Shown: positions 26,722 to 35,913 of the stretch, in pieces
Layout of the letters: every line of letters starts with the position of its first letter
Numbering within the stretch: the stretch's first letter is position 1
Origin: Polynucleobacter sp. MWH-HuK1
GTDB lineage: Bacteria > Pseudomonadota > Gammaproteobacteria > Burkholderiales > Burkholderiaceae
NCBI RefSeq assembly: GCF_018881815.1
Contig: NZ_JACVPP010000001.1
Location: 248,001-312,000 of the forward strand
Direction: 5' to 3'
Length of the DNA stretch: 64,000 bases
Position numbers and translations under genes: made by a program
Notes under the pieces: model-generated
Database searches by the model: none
What the model saw: only the letters and a program-made list of their open reading frames with translations
Told to the model about the DNA's origin: nothing

Positions 26722-27348
26722 CTACTTCAACAGCTCAAAAATAGGCTGCAGCTGGGTACGCTTACGCTTATACGAAGCTTGGTTTACTACCAAACGAGCG
26801 CTGATATCGGCGATAGGCTCAACCTCAACTAAACCATTTGCTTTTAGGGTGTTGCCAGTAGAAACTAAATCCACGATAGCGTCAGCCAACCCTACCAATG
26901 GAGCAAGCTCCATTGAGCCATAGAGATGAATCGTATCGATGTGTACACCTTTATTAGCAAAGTGTTCGCGCGCGCAGTTGACATACTTCGTTGCCACTTT
27001 TAAACGCGAGCCCTGCTTCACCGCTCCAGCGTAATCAAAACCTTCGCGTACAGCAACAGACATTCGACACTTAGCAATACCTAAGTCATAAGGTACATAC
27101 AAACCATCAGTGCCTTTTTCCATCAAGACGTCCAAACCAGCAACACCAAAATCAGCACCGCCAAATTGCACATATGTTGGGACGTCAGACGCACGGACGA
27201 TGATTAATCGAACATTTGCATTACTTGTCTCAATAATGAGTTTGCGAGACTTCTCGGGATCTTCCAGCGGCACAATGCCGACCTTGGACAAGATCTCAGC
27301 AGTTTCCTCAAAGATGCGCCCCTTTGAGAGAGCTAAAGTCAATTTCAT
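26722..27348 (-). CDS. hisG: ATP phosphoribosyltransferase, short form
   Basis: The 208-residue enzyme starts histidine synthesis by joining ATP and PRPP. It has [13 protein letters not shown] at the start and the phosphate-binding [14 protein letters not shown] near 160. It lacks the roughly 80-residue C-terminal regulatory domain, so it is the short form that needs the HisZ partner for activity and feedback. hisZ is not in the window. It lies 20 bases after murA. Confidence 0.96.
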   Translation of the reverse strand: MKLTLALSKGRIFEETAEILSKVGIVPLEDPEKSRKLIIETSNANVRLIIVRASDVPTYVQFGGADFGVAGLDVLMEKGTDGLYVPYDLGIAKCRMSVAVREGFDYAGAVKQGSRLKVATKYVNCAREHFANKGVHIDTIHLYGSMELAPLVGLADAIVDLVSTGNTLKANGLVEVEPIADISARLVVNQASYKRKRTQLQPIFELLK

Positions 27349-27368
27349 GAACTAATTATCCATCAGCC

Positions 27369-28643
27369 TTACTTGACGCGCTCAATCTTGGCGCCCAAGA
27401 GGGTTAACTTCTGCTCCATACGGTCATAGCCACGATCTAAGTGGTAAATACGGTCCACCTGGGTTTCGCCCTGAGCTGCTAGTCCAGCGATTACTAAGCT
27501 AGCGGAAGCCCGCAGGTCAGTTGCCATCACGATTGCGCCGGAGAGCTTTTCCACCCCCTGAGCAATTGCGGTATTTCCTTCAATAGCAATATCAGCACCC
27601 AAACGATTGAGCTCTTGCACGTGCATAAAGCGGTTTTCAAAAATCGTTTCGGTAATCATTGAGCTACCGGTCGCGATAGCATTCACCGTCATCAACTGCG
27701 CCTGCATATCTGTTGGAAAGGCGGGATATTCAGAGGTACGAAAATTCACTGCTTTCGGGCGACCCTGCATCGATGCCTTAATCCAATCTGGACCAACCTC
27801 CATCTGCAGACCAGCTTCTTTTAGTTTAACAATCACGGCATCCAAAGTATCTGGACGGCAGTGTTTAACAGTAATCTCCCCACCAGTTGCAGCAACCGCA
27901 CACAAGAATGTTCCAGCTTCAATACGATCCGGAATCACCGAATGTTCTGCGCCATGTAATTTTTCAACGCCTTCAATTACCAAACGATCGCTACCAATGC
28001 CCGAAATCTTGGCGCCCATCTTCACCAGCAATTCAGCTAAGTCACCAACCTCAGGTTCACGGGCAGCATTCTCTAATACCGTGGTTCCCGATGCCAAAGT
28101 AGCTGCCATCAACAAATTTTCAGTACCGGTCACGGTAATCATGTCCGTCAAGATCGAGGCACCCTTCAATCGATCAGATTGAGGCTTCGTTTCAGCTTGA
28201 ATGTAACCACTCTTGATTTTGATGCTGGCGCCCATTGCCTTCAAGCCTTTGATGTGCTGGTCCACCGGACGTGCACCAATAGCGCAGCCCCCAGGCAAAG
28301 ACACCTTAGCGCTATGCATTCTGGCTAAGAGCGGTCCAAGTACCAAAATGGAAGCACGCATCGTCTTCACCATCTCGTAGGTGGCTTCGGAGCTTTTGAT
28401 GACTGCCGCACTCAACACCATATGACTACGATCACTAGCATTTGGGAAATCTACTGTGACGCCAATCTCTTGCAAAAGCTTAAGCATGGTTCGTACATCC
28501 TGTAAGTCAGGAACATTACGCAAAACCACTGGTTGATCAGTCAATAGACAAGCGCAAAGAATTGGCAACGCGGCATTTTTAGCGCCAGCAATGACTACCT
28601 CACCTTTGAGAGCAGTTCCGCCAACCATTCGTAATTTATCCAT
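27369..28643 (-). CDS. murA: UDP-N-acetylglucosamine 1-carboxyvinyltransferase
   Basis: The 424-residue enzyme transfers enolpyruvate to UDP-GlcNAc, the first committed step of peptidoglycan synthesis. The N-terminus contains [19 protein letters not shown], with the catalytic lysine. The active-site cysteine targeted by fosfomycin is present in [19 protein letters not shown]. It is placed between bolA and hisG, as in E. coli and other Burkholderiales for the bolA side. Confidence 0.97.
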   Translation of the reverse strand: MDKLRMVGGTALKGEVVIAGAKNAALPILCACLLTDQPVVLRNVPDLQDVRTMLKLLQEIGVTVDFPNASDRSHMVLSAAVIKSSEATYEMVKTMRASILVLGPLLARMHSAKVSLPGGCAIGARPVDQHIKGLKAMGASIKIKSGYIQAETKPQSDRLKGASILTDMITVTGTENLLMAATLASGTTVLENAAREPEVGDLAELLVKMGAKISGIGSDRLVIEGVEKLHGAEHSVIPDRIEAGTFLCAVAATGGEITVKHCRPDTLDAVIVKLKEAGLQMEVGPDWIKASMQGRPKAVNFRTSEYPAFPTDMQAQLMTVNAIATGSSMITETIFENRFMHVQELNRLGADIAIEGNTAIAQGVEKLSGAIVMATDLRASASLVIAGLAAQGETQVDRIYHLDRGYDRMEQKLTLLGAKIERVK

Positions 28644-28693
28644 GAAACGATTCCAGTAAAAACCTAGTAATTAATATGTATTGAAGTTAATTC

Positions 28694-28942
28694 TTACGCT
28701 GCTGAATTCTGAGCAAATTCTTCAGGTGTAAACGCCTTAATTGATAAAGCATGTACTTCTGCCTTCATACGATCGCCCATGGCACCATAAACTAATTGAT
28801 GACGCTGCACTAAGCGCTTGCCCTCAAACTCAGGACTCACAATAGTTGCAAAAAAATGTTGTCCATCACCCTCAACCTGTATATGGGTACATTGAATACC
28901 TTGCTTGATATAACCTTCAATCTGTTCAGGGGTGGGCAGCAT
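28694..28942 (-). CDS. ibaG: BolA/IbaG family protein
   Basis: This 82-residue small protein has the class II KH-like fold of BolA proteins. It includes IQVEGDGQHFFATIVSPEFEGKR with the conserved histidine, and the RHQLVYGAMGDRM helix ending in IHALSIKAFTPEE-type sequence. Monothiol glutaredoxins bind such proteins in iron-sulfur handling. TAGGAGAA precedes the ATG. Position before murA matches E. coli ibaG-murA. Confidence 0.93.
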   Translation of the reverse strand: MLPTPEQIEGYIKQGIQCTHIQVEGDGQHFFATIVSPEFEGKRLVQRHQLVYGAMGDRMKAEVHALSIKAFTPEEFAQNSAA

Positions 28943-28974
28943 TTATTCTCCTAATGAAACCAGGGTATTGACAA

Positions 28975-29763
28975 TTAGTAACGGAGCTTATAGCCCTTTT
29001 GGAGTAAGCGCAATGCAATGGCTGACACCACTACAAAGAAACAAAACACAATCGCTAAACTACTCCAAGGGGAGTTATCAGAAACCCCAAAAAATCCGTA
29101 GCGGAACCCGTCAATCATGTAAAAGAAAGGGTTGAAATGTGAAACCACCTGCCACGCTGGCGGTAAAGAATGAATGGAATAGAAAACACCAGACAACATC
29201 GTAGCCGGCATGATGATGAAATTCTGAAAAGCAGCCAATTGATCGTATTTATCAGCCCAGATACCAGCGATCAAACCGAGACTTCCTAATATTGCTGCAC
29301 CTAAAAATGCAAACACCAAAATCCACAGTGGATATTCCAGTGCCGGGAATGCAAAGTAAGCGGTAATGATTAAGACGCCTAGACCAACCACAATACCCCT
29401 GAAGACTGCAGCCAAGATATAAGCTGCATAGAACTCAAAATGGCTCAAAGGGGCAAGCAAAACAAAAACTAGGTTCCCTGTGACTTTAGATTGAATCAGG
29501 GAAGAGGATGTGTTGGCAAAAGCGTTTTGCAAAACGCTCATCATGACTAGCCCCGGAATCAGAAAGGCTGTGTAACTAAGGCGACCATAAATTTCTTTAC
29601 CTTCAAGCACATGTCCGAAGATCATCAGGTACAGCACTGCCGTCAGAACTGGTGCAGCAATTGTCTGAAATGCAACCTTATAGAAACGCTTTACTTCCTT
29701 AAACAGCAAAGTCGGAAAACCACTGCCGTATTCCAAAGCCGGTCTATTGATCCCATGCTTCAT
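28975..29763 (-). CDS. ABC-2 type permease (YadH-like)
   Basis: The 262-residue inner-membrane protein has six hydrophobic segments and the ABC-2 family C-terminal signature YSIHSLPPAWQVVSHFNPF followed by MIDGFRYGFFG. Such permeases export lipids, glycans or drugs; the substrate is unknown. It overlaps the ATPase gene by four bases (ATGA) and sits between that gene and bolA. The placement inside the Mla-MurA cluster suggests an envelope role, which is inference. Confidence 0.88.
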   Translation of the reverse strand: MKHGINRPALEYGSGFPTLLFKEVKRFYKVAFQTIAAPVLTAVLYLMIFGHVLEGKEIYGRLSYTAFLIPGLVMMSVLQNAFANTSSSLIQSKVTGNLVFVLLAPLSHFEFYAAYILAAVFRGIVVGLGVLIITAYFAFPALEYPLWILVFAFLGAAILGSLGLIAGIWADKYDQLAAFQNFIIMPATMLSGVFYSIHSLPPAWQVVSHFNPFFYMIDGFRYGFFGVSDNSPWSSLAIVFCFFVVVSAIALRLLQKGYKLRY

Positions 29764-30518
29764 AAAGCACCCCCGGACATAATATTGACAAAGACTTCTT
29801 CAAGATCAGTTTTACCTTCACCATCTTTTTTCACTGATCCATAGCGGCTCAATAAATTCGCGGTAGTATCTAAAGCCACAATCTTGCCTTGCTTGAGCAT
29901 GGCAATGCGCTGACAAAGGGCTTCAGCCTCTTCTAAATAGTGAGTGGTCAAAACGATCGTATGACCATCTTGATTTAGTCTGCTAATAAACTGCCAGAGT
30001 GATTGACGTAACTCGACATCTACACCTGCAGTAGGCTCATCCAAGATGATGACTGGTGGTCTATGCACTAATGCTTGAGCGACAAGTACTCGACGCTTCA
30101 TTCCGCCTGACAAAGAACGCATATTGCTATCGGCTTTAGACGTGAGATCAAGATTAGCCATGATCTCGTCAATCCATGCATCGTTATTGCGGATACCAAA
30201 GTAGCCTGACTGAAAGCGTAAAGTTTCTCGAACAGTAAAGAAGGGATCAAAGACCAACTCTTGAGGAACAACACCCAACATACGGCGTGCCTCACGAAAA
30301 CCTTTTTGAACATCAGCACCCATAATGGCTGCATGTCCGTGGCTAGGTCTTACCAAGCCAGCCAGGATAGAAATTAAAGTAGTCTTGCCAGCGCCATTGG
30401 GGCCCAACAAACCAAAAAACTCTCCAGGCTCAATAGCCAGAGAAACATCATCCAACGCTTGAAGAGCCCCGTACTGCTTGGATATGTTTTGAATAGATAT
30501 CGCCGAATGTATTGCCAT
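29760..30518 (-). CDS. ABC transporter ATP-binding protein (YadG-like)
   Basis: This 252-residue ATPase has Walker A GPNGAGKTTLIS near residue 40, signature LSGGMKRRVLVAQAL near 138, Walker B PVIILDEPTAGVD and the H-loop VLTTHYLEEAEALC. It is the partner of the ABC-2 permease downstream, with a four-base overlap. Its start shares one base with the mlaB stop, so it is probably translated with the Mla operon. Confidence 0.9.
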   Translation of the reverse strand: MAIHSAISIQNISKQYGALQALDDVSLAIEPGEFFGLLGPNGAGKTTLISILAGLVRPSHGHAAIMGADVQKGFREARRMLGVVPQELVFDPFFTVRETLRFQSGYFGIRNNDAWIDEIMANLDLTSKADSNMRSLSGGMKRRVLVAQALVHRPPVIILDEPTAGVDVELRQSLWQFISRLNQDGHTIVLTTHYLEEAEALCQRIAMLKQGKIVALDTTANLLSRYGSVKKDGEGKTDLEEVFVNIMSGGAL

Positions 30519-30775
30519 TACAAACCTAGCAACCCAGCAACACCATAAACACCAGCCAGAACTTTTAACTTCTCCGGTGGATGCTGTATCGAAATAGATT
30601 TACCTTCAGATAGGAGCTTTTTTTGCCATGCCAATAAAACAGTCAATACAGTGGAGTCAAAGTCTTTTAACTCAGAGCAATCGATCAATTGCAAACTGGG
30701 GCCATTTAACCAACCCTCTTTTTGTAACTGCAGGGCGTTTTTTTGCGTAACGATTTTTGGCAGAAGAAAAGGCAT
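30518..30775 (-). CDS. mlaB: STAS-domain protein MlaB
   Basis: The 85-residue cytoplasmic STAS protein stabilises the MlaFE ATPase complex. It shows LQLIDCSELKDFDSTVLTVLLAW, in which the Ser/Thr of the STAS loop is preserved, and the SIQHPPEKLKVLAGVYGV helix. The frame extends to a TTG at 30793, directly after the mlaC stop, but ATG at 30775 is preferred. It is short for the family, as usual for MlaB. Confidence 0.87.
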   Translation of the reverse strand: MPFLLPKIVTQKNALQLQKEGWLNGPSLQLIDCSELKDFDSTVLTVLLAWQKKLLSEGKSISIQHPPEKLKVLAGVYGVAGLLGL

Positions 30776-30793
30776 GGTGTCTTTAATTAACAA

Positions 30794-31435
30794 TTAATTG
30801 CTTGGCTTAGCAGTAGCTAATTGTTTATTGCGATCTTGCAAGAACTTGACTAAGCCCTCGATGCCGTTTTGACTAATTTGGTTTGAAAACTGGTTGCGAT
30901 AGGCTTCAACCAACCAAACGCCCATGATGTTCATGTCATAAACCTTCCAACCATTTGCCGTTTTCTCAAGGCGATAGTCTAATGGCACTGGGTCACCACG
31001 GCCAAGCACAACAGTTTTTACAACCACCTCTTTATCATCAGGCGCCGCACGCAGAGCTTTAAATTGAACAGTCTGGTCGCGCAGTTGACTCAAAGCGCCA
31101 GAGTAGGTGCGAATCAACAAATTCTTAAACTCCATGGAAAGCTGGGCTTGCTGCTCAGGGGTCGCTTTTTTCCAATTAGGCCCCATTGCCATTTCTGTTG
31201 TGCGACGCATATCGGTATAAGGAACAATTTTCTTTTCCACCAAGTCAACAATCTTGGGAATATTGCCCTTCTGAATCTCTGGATCAGCCTTAACTGTTGC
31301 CATCACATCCGTAACAACCATCTTAATAAGAGCATCTGGAGGCGTTGATTGATCAGGAGTCTGAGCAAAAACAGTGCCGATCGCAAACAGCAGGCCAGCA
31401 AAAATAAAGCTACCGATTTTCTTAAAACTTTTCAT
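30794..31435 (-). CDS. mlaC: Periplasmic phospholipid-binding protein MlaC
   Basis: The 213-residue periplasmic carrier shuttles phospholipids between MlaA in the outer membrane and MlaD in the inner membrane. A signal peptide (KIGSFIFAGLLFAIGTVFAQ) precedes the Tgt2/MlaC domain. That domain has VEKKIVPYTDMRRTTEMAMG near residue 70, and a NGWKVYDMNIMGVWLVEAYR segment that lines the lipid pocket. It lies between mlaA and mlaB. Confidence 0.94.
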   Translation of the reverse strand: MKSFKKIGSFIFAGLLFAIGTVFAQTPDQSTPPDALIKMVVTDVMATVKADPEIQKGNIPKIVDLVEKKIVPYTDMRRTTEMAMGPNWKKATPEQQAQLSMEFKNLLIRTYSGALSQLRDQTVQFKALRAAPDDKEVVVKTVVLGRGDPVPLDYRLEKTANGWKVYDMNIMGVWLVEAYRNQFSNQISQNGIEGLVKFLQDRNKQLATAKPSN

Positions 31436-31505
31436 ATTTCCCGCCCGCTATCTTTATCCACAATGAGACTTATTTTAGCCTTCTAAAACGGAATGCCAAA
31501 CCTAA

Positions 31506-32258
31506 TTATTCGTATGGATTCTCGTAAACTGGCATGAGAGGCTCTTCGTCATCGCGACCCTCATTAATTTGATATGCCCGTCTTTGAATATAAGCATCGC
31601 GCATAAAACTGTACTTATCAATTGCAGCACCATCCAATAAATCACCAGCTTCATAGTAAGTATTGCGTGCATTAACAACGCGTAACCCAGTCAAACTATT
31701 ACGAAGAGCAACGTCTGGCAAGAGTCTAAATAAGTAGTCGGATTCCAAATCTGCCACAGTACCAAAGGTATCACGCACATTGCTTGGCCCAAAGAAGGGC
31801 AAAACAACATATGGGCCAGAAGGCACACCCCAAACACCTAAAGTTTGACCCCAGTCTTCTTTGTGCTTTTCGAGACCACCAGGCGTAGCTAAATCTATGA
31901 AACCACCCAATCCCATGGTGGTATTCACCACTACGCGCATGAAGTCATTAAAGGCGAATCCTGGCTTACCTTGCAGCAAGTTAAAGAGCGCAGTGTAAAT
32001 ATCGTTGTAGTTGCTGAAGAAGTTATAAATTCCATCGCGCACAAACTCAGGCAATACAAAACGATAACCCGCAACTACTGGCTTTAGAACATAAGCGTCC
32101 AAGCCTTCATTGAACTCAAATACTGAACGGTTAAATGGCTCCCAAGGATCTTGAGGAGAGCGCTCTGAACCAGCGGGAATCGAAGCGCAACCGACCATGG
32201 CCCCTAACAAACTCAGCAAGATTGCCGCCTTGAGTTTGTGCACAACAGACACCATCAT
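31506..32258 (-). CDS. mlaA: Outer-membrane lipoprotein MlaA (VacJ)
   Basis: This 250-residue lipoprotein, with signal peptide and lipobox LGAMVGC, removes misplaced phospholipids from the outer leaflet. Family motifs are DPWEPFNRSVFEFNEGLD, FRDFIYNF-like VRDGIYNFFSNYNDI, NTTMGLGGFIDLATPGGLEK and the GVPSGPYVVLPFFGPSNVRD segment. The gene lies inside the operon between mlaD and mlaC, as in other Burkholderiales; in E. coli it is elsewhere. It overlaps mlaD by four bases. Confidence 0.96.
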   Translation of the reverse strand: MMVSVVHKLKAAILLSLLGAMVGCASIPAGSERSPQDPWEPFNRSVFEFNEGLDAYVLKPVVAGYRFVLPEFVRDGIYNFFSNYNDIYTALFNLLQGKPGFAFNDFMRVVVNTTMGLGGFIDLATPGGLEKHKEDWGQTLGVWGVPSGPYVVLPFFGPSNVRDTFGTVADLESDYLFRLLPDVALRNSLTGLRVVNARNTYYEAGDLLDGAAIDKYSFMRDAYIQRRAYQINEGRDDEEPLMPVYENPYE

Positions 32259-32737
32259 TTTGCAGCGCCTTTTTCTTGGCCGCTATCTGCTGCTTTGTTG
32301 TAAAGAAATTGACTGATCAAGTTTTCTAAAACTATCGCCGACTGAGTTTGAGTAATCTTCTCACCATTGGCCAACATATCATCCGAACCACCAGCTTCAA
32401 GGCCAATATATTGCTCACCCAATAAGCCGGATGTCAAAATCTTTGCCGAAGAATCTTTTGGAAACTTAAAAGAATCTTCGATCGTCATGACTACTGTTGC
32501 CTGATAAGTTTTGTCATCAAAAGAGATGTTGGCAATTCTGCCAACAACTACACCAGCACTTTTAACCGGTGCGCGAGGCTTTAAACCACCGATGTTGTCA
32601 AAGCGTGCGGAAATTTTGTATGTTGGAGCGAATGACACAGCATTCATATTACCCACTTTTAACGCGAGAAATAGTGCCGCCAATAAACCTATGGCAACAA
32701 AAATACCCACCCAAACATCAATTGCACTTTTTCTCAT
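32255..32737 (-). CDS. mlaD: MCE-domain phospholipid transporter subunit MlaD
   Basis: The 160-residue protein has an N-terminal membrane helix (WVGIFVAIGLLAALFLALKV) and one MCE domain (about 38-118) with FDNIGGLKPRAPVKSAGVVVG and SGLLGEQYIGLE. MlaD forms a hexameric ring on MlaE and receives lipid from MlaC. A short helix follows for the pore. It is about the usual length for a single-MCE protein. Confidence 0.96.
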   Translation of the reverse strand: MRKSAIDVWVGIFVAIGLLAALFLALKVGNMNAVSFAPTYKISARFDNIGGLKPRAPVKSAGVVVGRIANISFDDKTYQATVVMTIEDSFKFPKDSSAKILTSGLLGEQYIGLEAGGSDDMLANGEKITQTQSAIVLENLISQFLYNKAADSGQEKGAAK

Positions 32738-32758
32738 AAGAGCCTCAGTTTATTCTTT

Positions 32759-33547
32759 CTAATTTGAGAACATCATCGCGGTCAGCAAGAAATCTAATGC
32801 TAGAACCGATAAAGAAGAGATAACTACCGTACGGGTAGTCGCTTGCGAAACGCCTTCAGGCGTAGGCTTAGATTCATAACCTTGATAGAGAGCAATAAAA
32901 GTCACTGCTACACCAAACACCATGCTTTTAATTAAGCCGTTGCCAATATCCGAAAATAGATCCACGCCACCCTGCATCTGTGACCAGAAAGCGCCTGAAT
33001 CCACTCCAATGAGCGGCACACCAACCAAATAGCCGCCAAGAACGCCCACAGCTGTGAAGATGGTTGCCAGAATTGGCATAGAGATAATGCCTGCCCAGAG
33101 TCGTGGCGCGATCACTCGACCCAAAGGATCAACCGCCATCATCTCCATAGCAGTTAATTGCTCGCCAGCTTTCATCAAACCAATTTCTGCGGTCAATGAA
33201 GTGCCGGCTCTACCAGCAAACAATAAAGCAGTAATCACAGGGCCTAACTCACGAGTCAAAGATAATGCGACCAATAAGCCAAGCGCCTGCTCTGATCCAT
33301 AGCGATTTAGAGTGTAGTAACCCTGCAAACCCAATACGAAACCAACGAATAATCCTGAGACCGCAATGATGACGAACGAATGGTTGCCAACAAATAAAAT
33401 TTGATCAATCACTAAGCGTGGTCTCTTAAGCAAGAATCCTGAGCGCACGATCACCGCCATAAACATGCGGGCAGCCAATCCAAGACTACTTAAGTTGCGA
33501 CGAACAAAAAACCCAAGATCGCCAAAGAGATTTAATAGCGCGGTCAT
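32759..33547 (-). CDS. mlaE: ABC transporter permease MlaE
   Basis: The 262-residue inner-membrane permease belongs to the MlaE/YrbE family. It has GYYTLNRYGSEQALGLLVALSLTRELGPV near residue 75-100 and ELGPVITALLFAGRAGTS, the segment that contacts the ATPase. EIGLMKAGEQLTAMEMMAVD follows, typical of the family. It works with MlaF, MlaD and MlaB. A four-base overlap joins it to mlaF. Confidence 0.96.
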   Translation of the reverse strand: MTALLNLFGDLGFFVRRNLSSLGLAARMFMAVIVRSGFLLKRPRLVIDQILFVGNHSFVIIAVSGLFVGFVLGLQGYYTLNRYGSEQALGLLVALSLTRELGPVITALLFAGRAGTSLTAEIGLMKAGEQLTAMEMMAVDPLGRVIAPRLWAGIISMPILATIFTAVGVLGGYLVGVPLIGVDSGAFWSQMQGGVDLFSDIGNGLIKSMVFGVAVTFIALYQGYESKPTPEGVSQATTRTVVISSLSVLALDFLLTAMMFSN

Positions 33548-34398
33548 AGAGGCCTTACTCCAAAATCTTCTTCCAAGGTTTTGCCTGGGTAATGGAAAGG
33601 CACAGGACCATCTGGTGCAGCATCTAAAAACTGTCTGACAAAAGGATCAGTTGAACGACTTAATTCCTCAGGCGTTCCTTCTGCGCCAATGCGACCATTG
33701 GCAATAAAGTACACATAATCTGCAATCGCAAAAGTCTCTTCAACATCATGTGTAACCAATAAACTCGTGGCTCCAAGAGCATCATTGAGATCACGAATTA
33801 ATCGTGCAGTAATACCAAGGGAAATAGGATCAAGTCCAGCAAATGGCTCGTCATACATGATTAGGGGCGGATCTAAAGCAATCGCTCTCGCAAGCGCAAC
33901 ACGTCTTGCCATACCGCCAGAAATTTGTGAAGGCATTAAATCACGTGCGCCACGCAAACCTACCGCATTGAGTTTCATCAACACCAAGGAATGCAAGAGC
34001 TCTTCACTTAAGTCGGTATGCTCGCGCAGAGGAAAGGCGACATTTTCAAAAACACTGAGGTCGGTGAACAAGGCGCCAAACTGAAATAGCATGCCCATAC
34101 GTCGCCGTGCTGCCATCAACTCAGCACCGCTCATCTTGCCAATATCTTGGCCTTCAAAAAGCACTTGCCCGGATTGAGCCATATATTGGCCGCCAATCAG
34201 GCGAAGAATGGTGGTCTTGCCACAGCCAGAGCCACCCATAACAGCAACCACTTGACCACGTCGAAACTCCATATTGAGTCCCGACAAAATTTGCCGTTCA
34301 CCTACAGCATAGGAAAAGTTGACGTCTTTAATAGAGACGACAACTTCGCCTGCAGCTTGCTTACTTACATCCAAGGAGTTTGGCTGACTACTGTTCAT
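33544..34398 (-). CDS. mlaF: ABC transporter ATP-binding protein MlaF
   Basis: This 284-residue ATPase drives retrograde phospholipid transport. It has Walker A GGSGCGKTTILRLIGG near 55, signature ISGGMARRVALARA near 158, Walker B LIMYDEPFAGLDPIS and H-loop LLVTHDVEETF. The C-terminal tail beyond the core (DAAPDGPVPFHYPGKTLEED) is the MlaF-type extension that clasps its neighbour. It is the first gene of mlaF-E-D-A-C-B and starts 10 bases after the end of gltD, so a promoter inside gltD or read-through is likely. Confidence 0.96.
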   Translation of the reverse strand: MNSSQPNSLDVSKQAAGEVVVSIKDVNFSYAVGERQILSGLNMEFRRGQVVAVMGGSGCGKTTILRLIGGQYMAQSGQVLFEGQDIGKMSGAELMAARRRMGMLFQFGALFTDLSVFENVAFPLREHTDLSEELLHSLVLMKLNAVGLRGARDLMPSQISGGMARRVALARAIALDPPLIMYDEPFAGLDPISLGITARLIRDLNDALGATSLLVTHDVEETFAIADYVYFIANGRIGAEGTPEELSRSTDPFVRQFLDAAPDGPVPFHYPGKTLEEDFGVRPL

Positions 34399-34408
34399 AT
34401 CCTCGACA

Positions 34409-35872
34409 TTATCGAGGTAAAACAGAAGACCCCATTAAATACTCATCCACTGAACGGGCACATTGACGGCCTTCACGAATCGCCCAAACTACGAGAGACT
34501 GTCCGCGACGCATATCGCCTGCAGCAAATACCTTAGGAACGTTCGTTTGATAGGCATTTTGACCATCCACAGTAGCTTTAGCATTGCCACGAGCATCTTT
34601 TTCAACGCCAAAAGCATTCAGAACCTGCTGAACTGGAGATACAAAGCCCATTGCCAAAAGCACTAAATCTGCCTTGATCTCAAATTCAGAATTTGGCACT
34701 TCTGACATCTTCCCATCTTTCCACTCCAAACGGACACCAATCAATTTCTCAACTTTGCCGTTTTTGCCTTCAAAACGCTTAGTTGCCACCGACCAGTCAC
34801 GGTCACAACCTTCTTCGTGGGAAGAGGATGTGCGCAACTTTGTTGGCCAATATGGCCATACCAATGGCTTGTTTTCCTCTTCTGGAGGCTGCGGGAGCAA
34901 TTCAAACTGAGTAATCTTGGTAGCACCGTGACGGTTTGAGGTTCCTACACAATCAGAGCCAGTATCACCGCCGCCGATAACTACAACATGCTTATCAGTT
35001 GCACGAATTTCATTTTTGAAATCGCCTGCATTTTCTTTGTTTTGAGGAATCAAGAATTCCAGCGCATAGTGCACACCACCCAACTCACGACCTGGAACTG
35101 GTAAATCACGTGGCTGCTCTGCGCCGCCAGTGATCACTACAGCATCAAAATCTTTCATTAACTGCTCAGGTGAAACTGTTTTGTTGGAGTAATTTTTTAC
35201 TTCAGCACCAATCGCTTCTTTACCAACAAACACACCAGTTTCAAACTTCACGCCTTCAGCTTGCATCTGCTCTACACGACGATCAATCAACCATTTTTCC
35301 ATTTTGAAATCAGGAATACCATAGCGCAGCAAGCCACCAACACGATCATTCTTCTCAAACACAGTTACATCATGACCAACACGAGCCAATTGTTGTGCAG
35401 CTGCCATACCTGCAGGGCCGCCTCCAACTACTGCTACTTTTTTACCTGTCTTAGTCTTGGATGGCTGGGGCTTCACCCAACCACTTTCCCAGCCCTTATC
35501 AATAATCGCATGCTCAATAGACTTAATGCCAACTGCAGTGCTATTAATACCTAAAGTACACGCAGCTTCGCAAGGAGCCGGGCAAATACGACCAGTAAAT
35601 TCTGGGAAGTTATTGGTTGATTGCAAAACATCTAATGCATTCTTCCAATCACTATGGAATACCAAATCATTGAAGTCAGGAATGATGTTGTTCACTGGGC
35701 AGCCGTTATTACAAAACGGGATACCGCAATCCATACAACGCGCACCTTGAATCTTAGCCTCTTCATCAGTTAAAGCAGCAACAAATTCTTTGTAGTGATG
35801 GAGGCGTTTAACCGGCGCTTCGTACGTTTCTTCGACGCGCTCAAACTCCATAAATCCAGTGACCTTACCCAT
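34409..35872 (-). CDS. gltD: Glutamate synthase (NADPH) small subunit
   Basis: The 487-residue flavoprotein feeds NADPH electrons to GltB. N-terminal cysteines [14 protein letters not shown] and CPAPCEAAC (within residues 40-115) bind 4Fe-4S clusters. The FAD site [18 protein letters not shown] is near 150, and the NADPH site [15 protein letters not shown] near 290. The ATG has AAGGA upstream. It follows gltB by 41 bases, giving the usual gltBD pair. Confidence 0.97.
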   Translation of the reverse strand: MGKVTGFMEFERVEETYEAPVKRLHHYKEFVAALTDEEAKIQGARCMDCGIPFCNNGCPVNNIIPDFNDLVFHSDWKNALDVLQSTNNFPEFTGRICPAPCEAACTLGINSTAVGIKSIEHAIIDKGWESGWVKPQPSKTKTGKKVAVVGGGPAGMAAAQQLARVGHDVTVFEKNDRVGGLLRYGIPDFKMEKWLIDRRVEQMQAEGVKFETGVFVGKEAIGAEVKNYSNKTVSPEQLMKDFDAVVITGGAEQPRDLPVPGRELGGVHYALEFLIPQNKENAGDFKNEIRATDKHVVVIGGGDTGSDCVGTSNRHGATKITQFELLPQPPEEENKPLVWPYWPTKLRTSSSHEEGCDRDWSVATKRFEGKNGKVEKLIGVRLEWKDGKMSEVPNSEFEIKADLVLLAMGFVSPVQQVLNAFGVEKDARGNAKATVDGQNAYQTNVPKVFAAGDMRRGQSLVVWAIREGRQCARSVDEYLMGSSVLPR

Positions 35873-35913
35873 ATCGAATCCTTAGTATCTTTTCTTAATT
35901 TCTACCTGTTTGA

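Noticed and set aside
27607..28182. 191-residue plus-strand frame opposite murA
   Set aside because: murA is unmistakable on the minus strand. The other frame is a by-product of its codon use.
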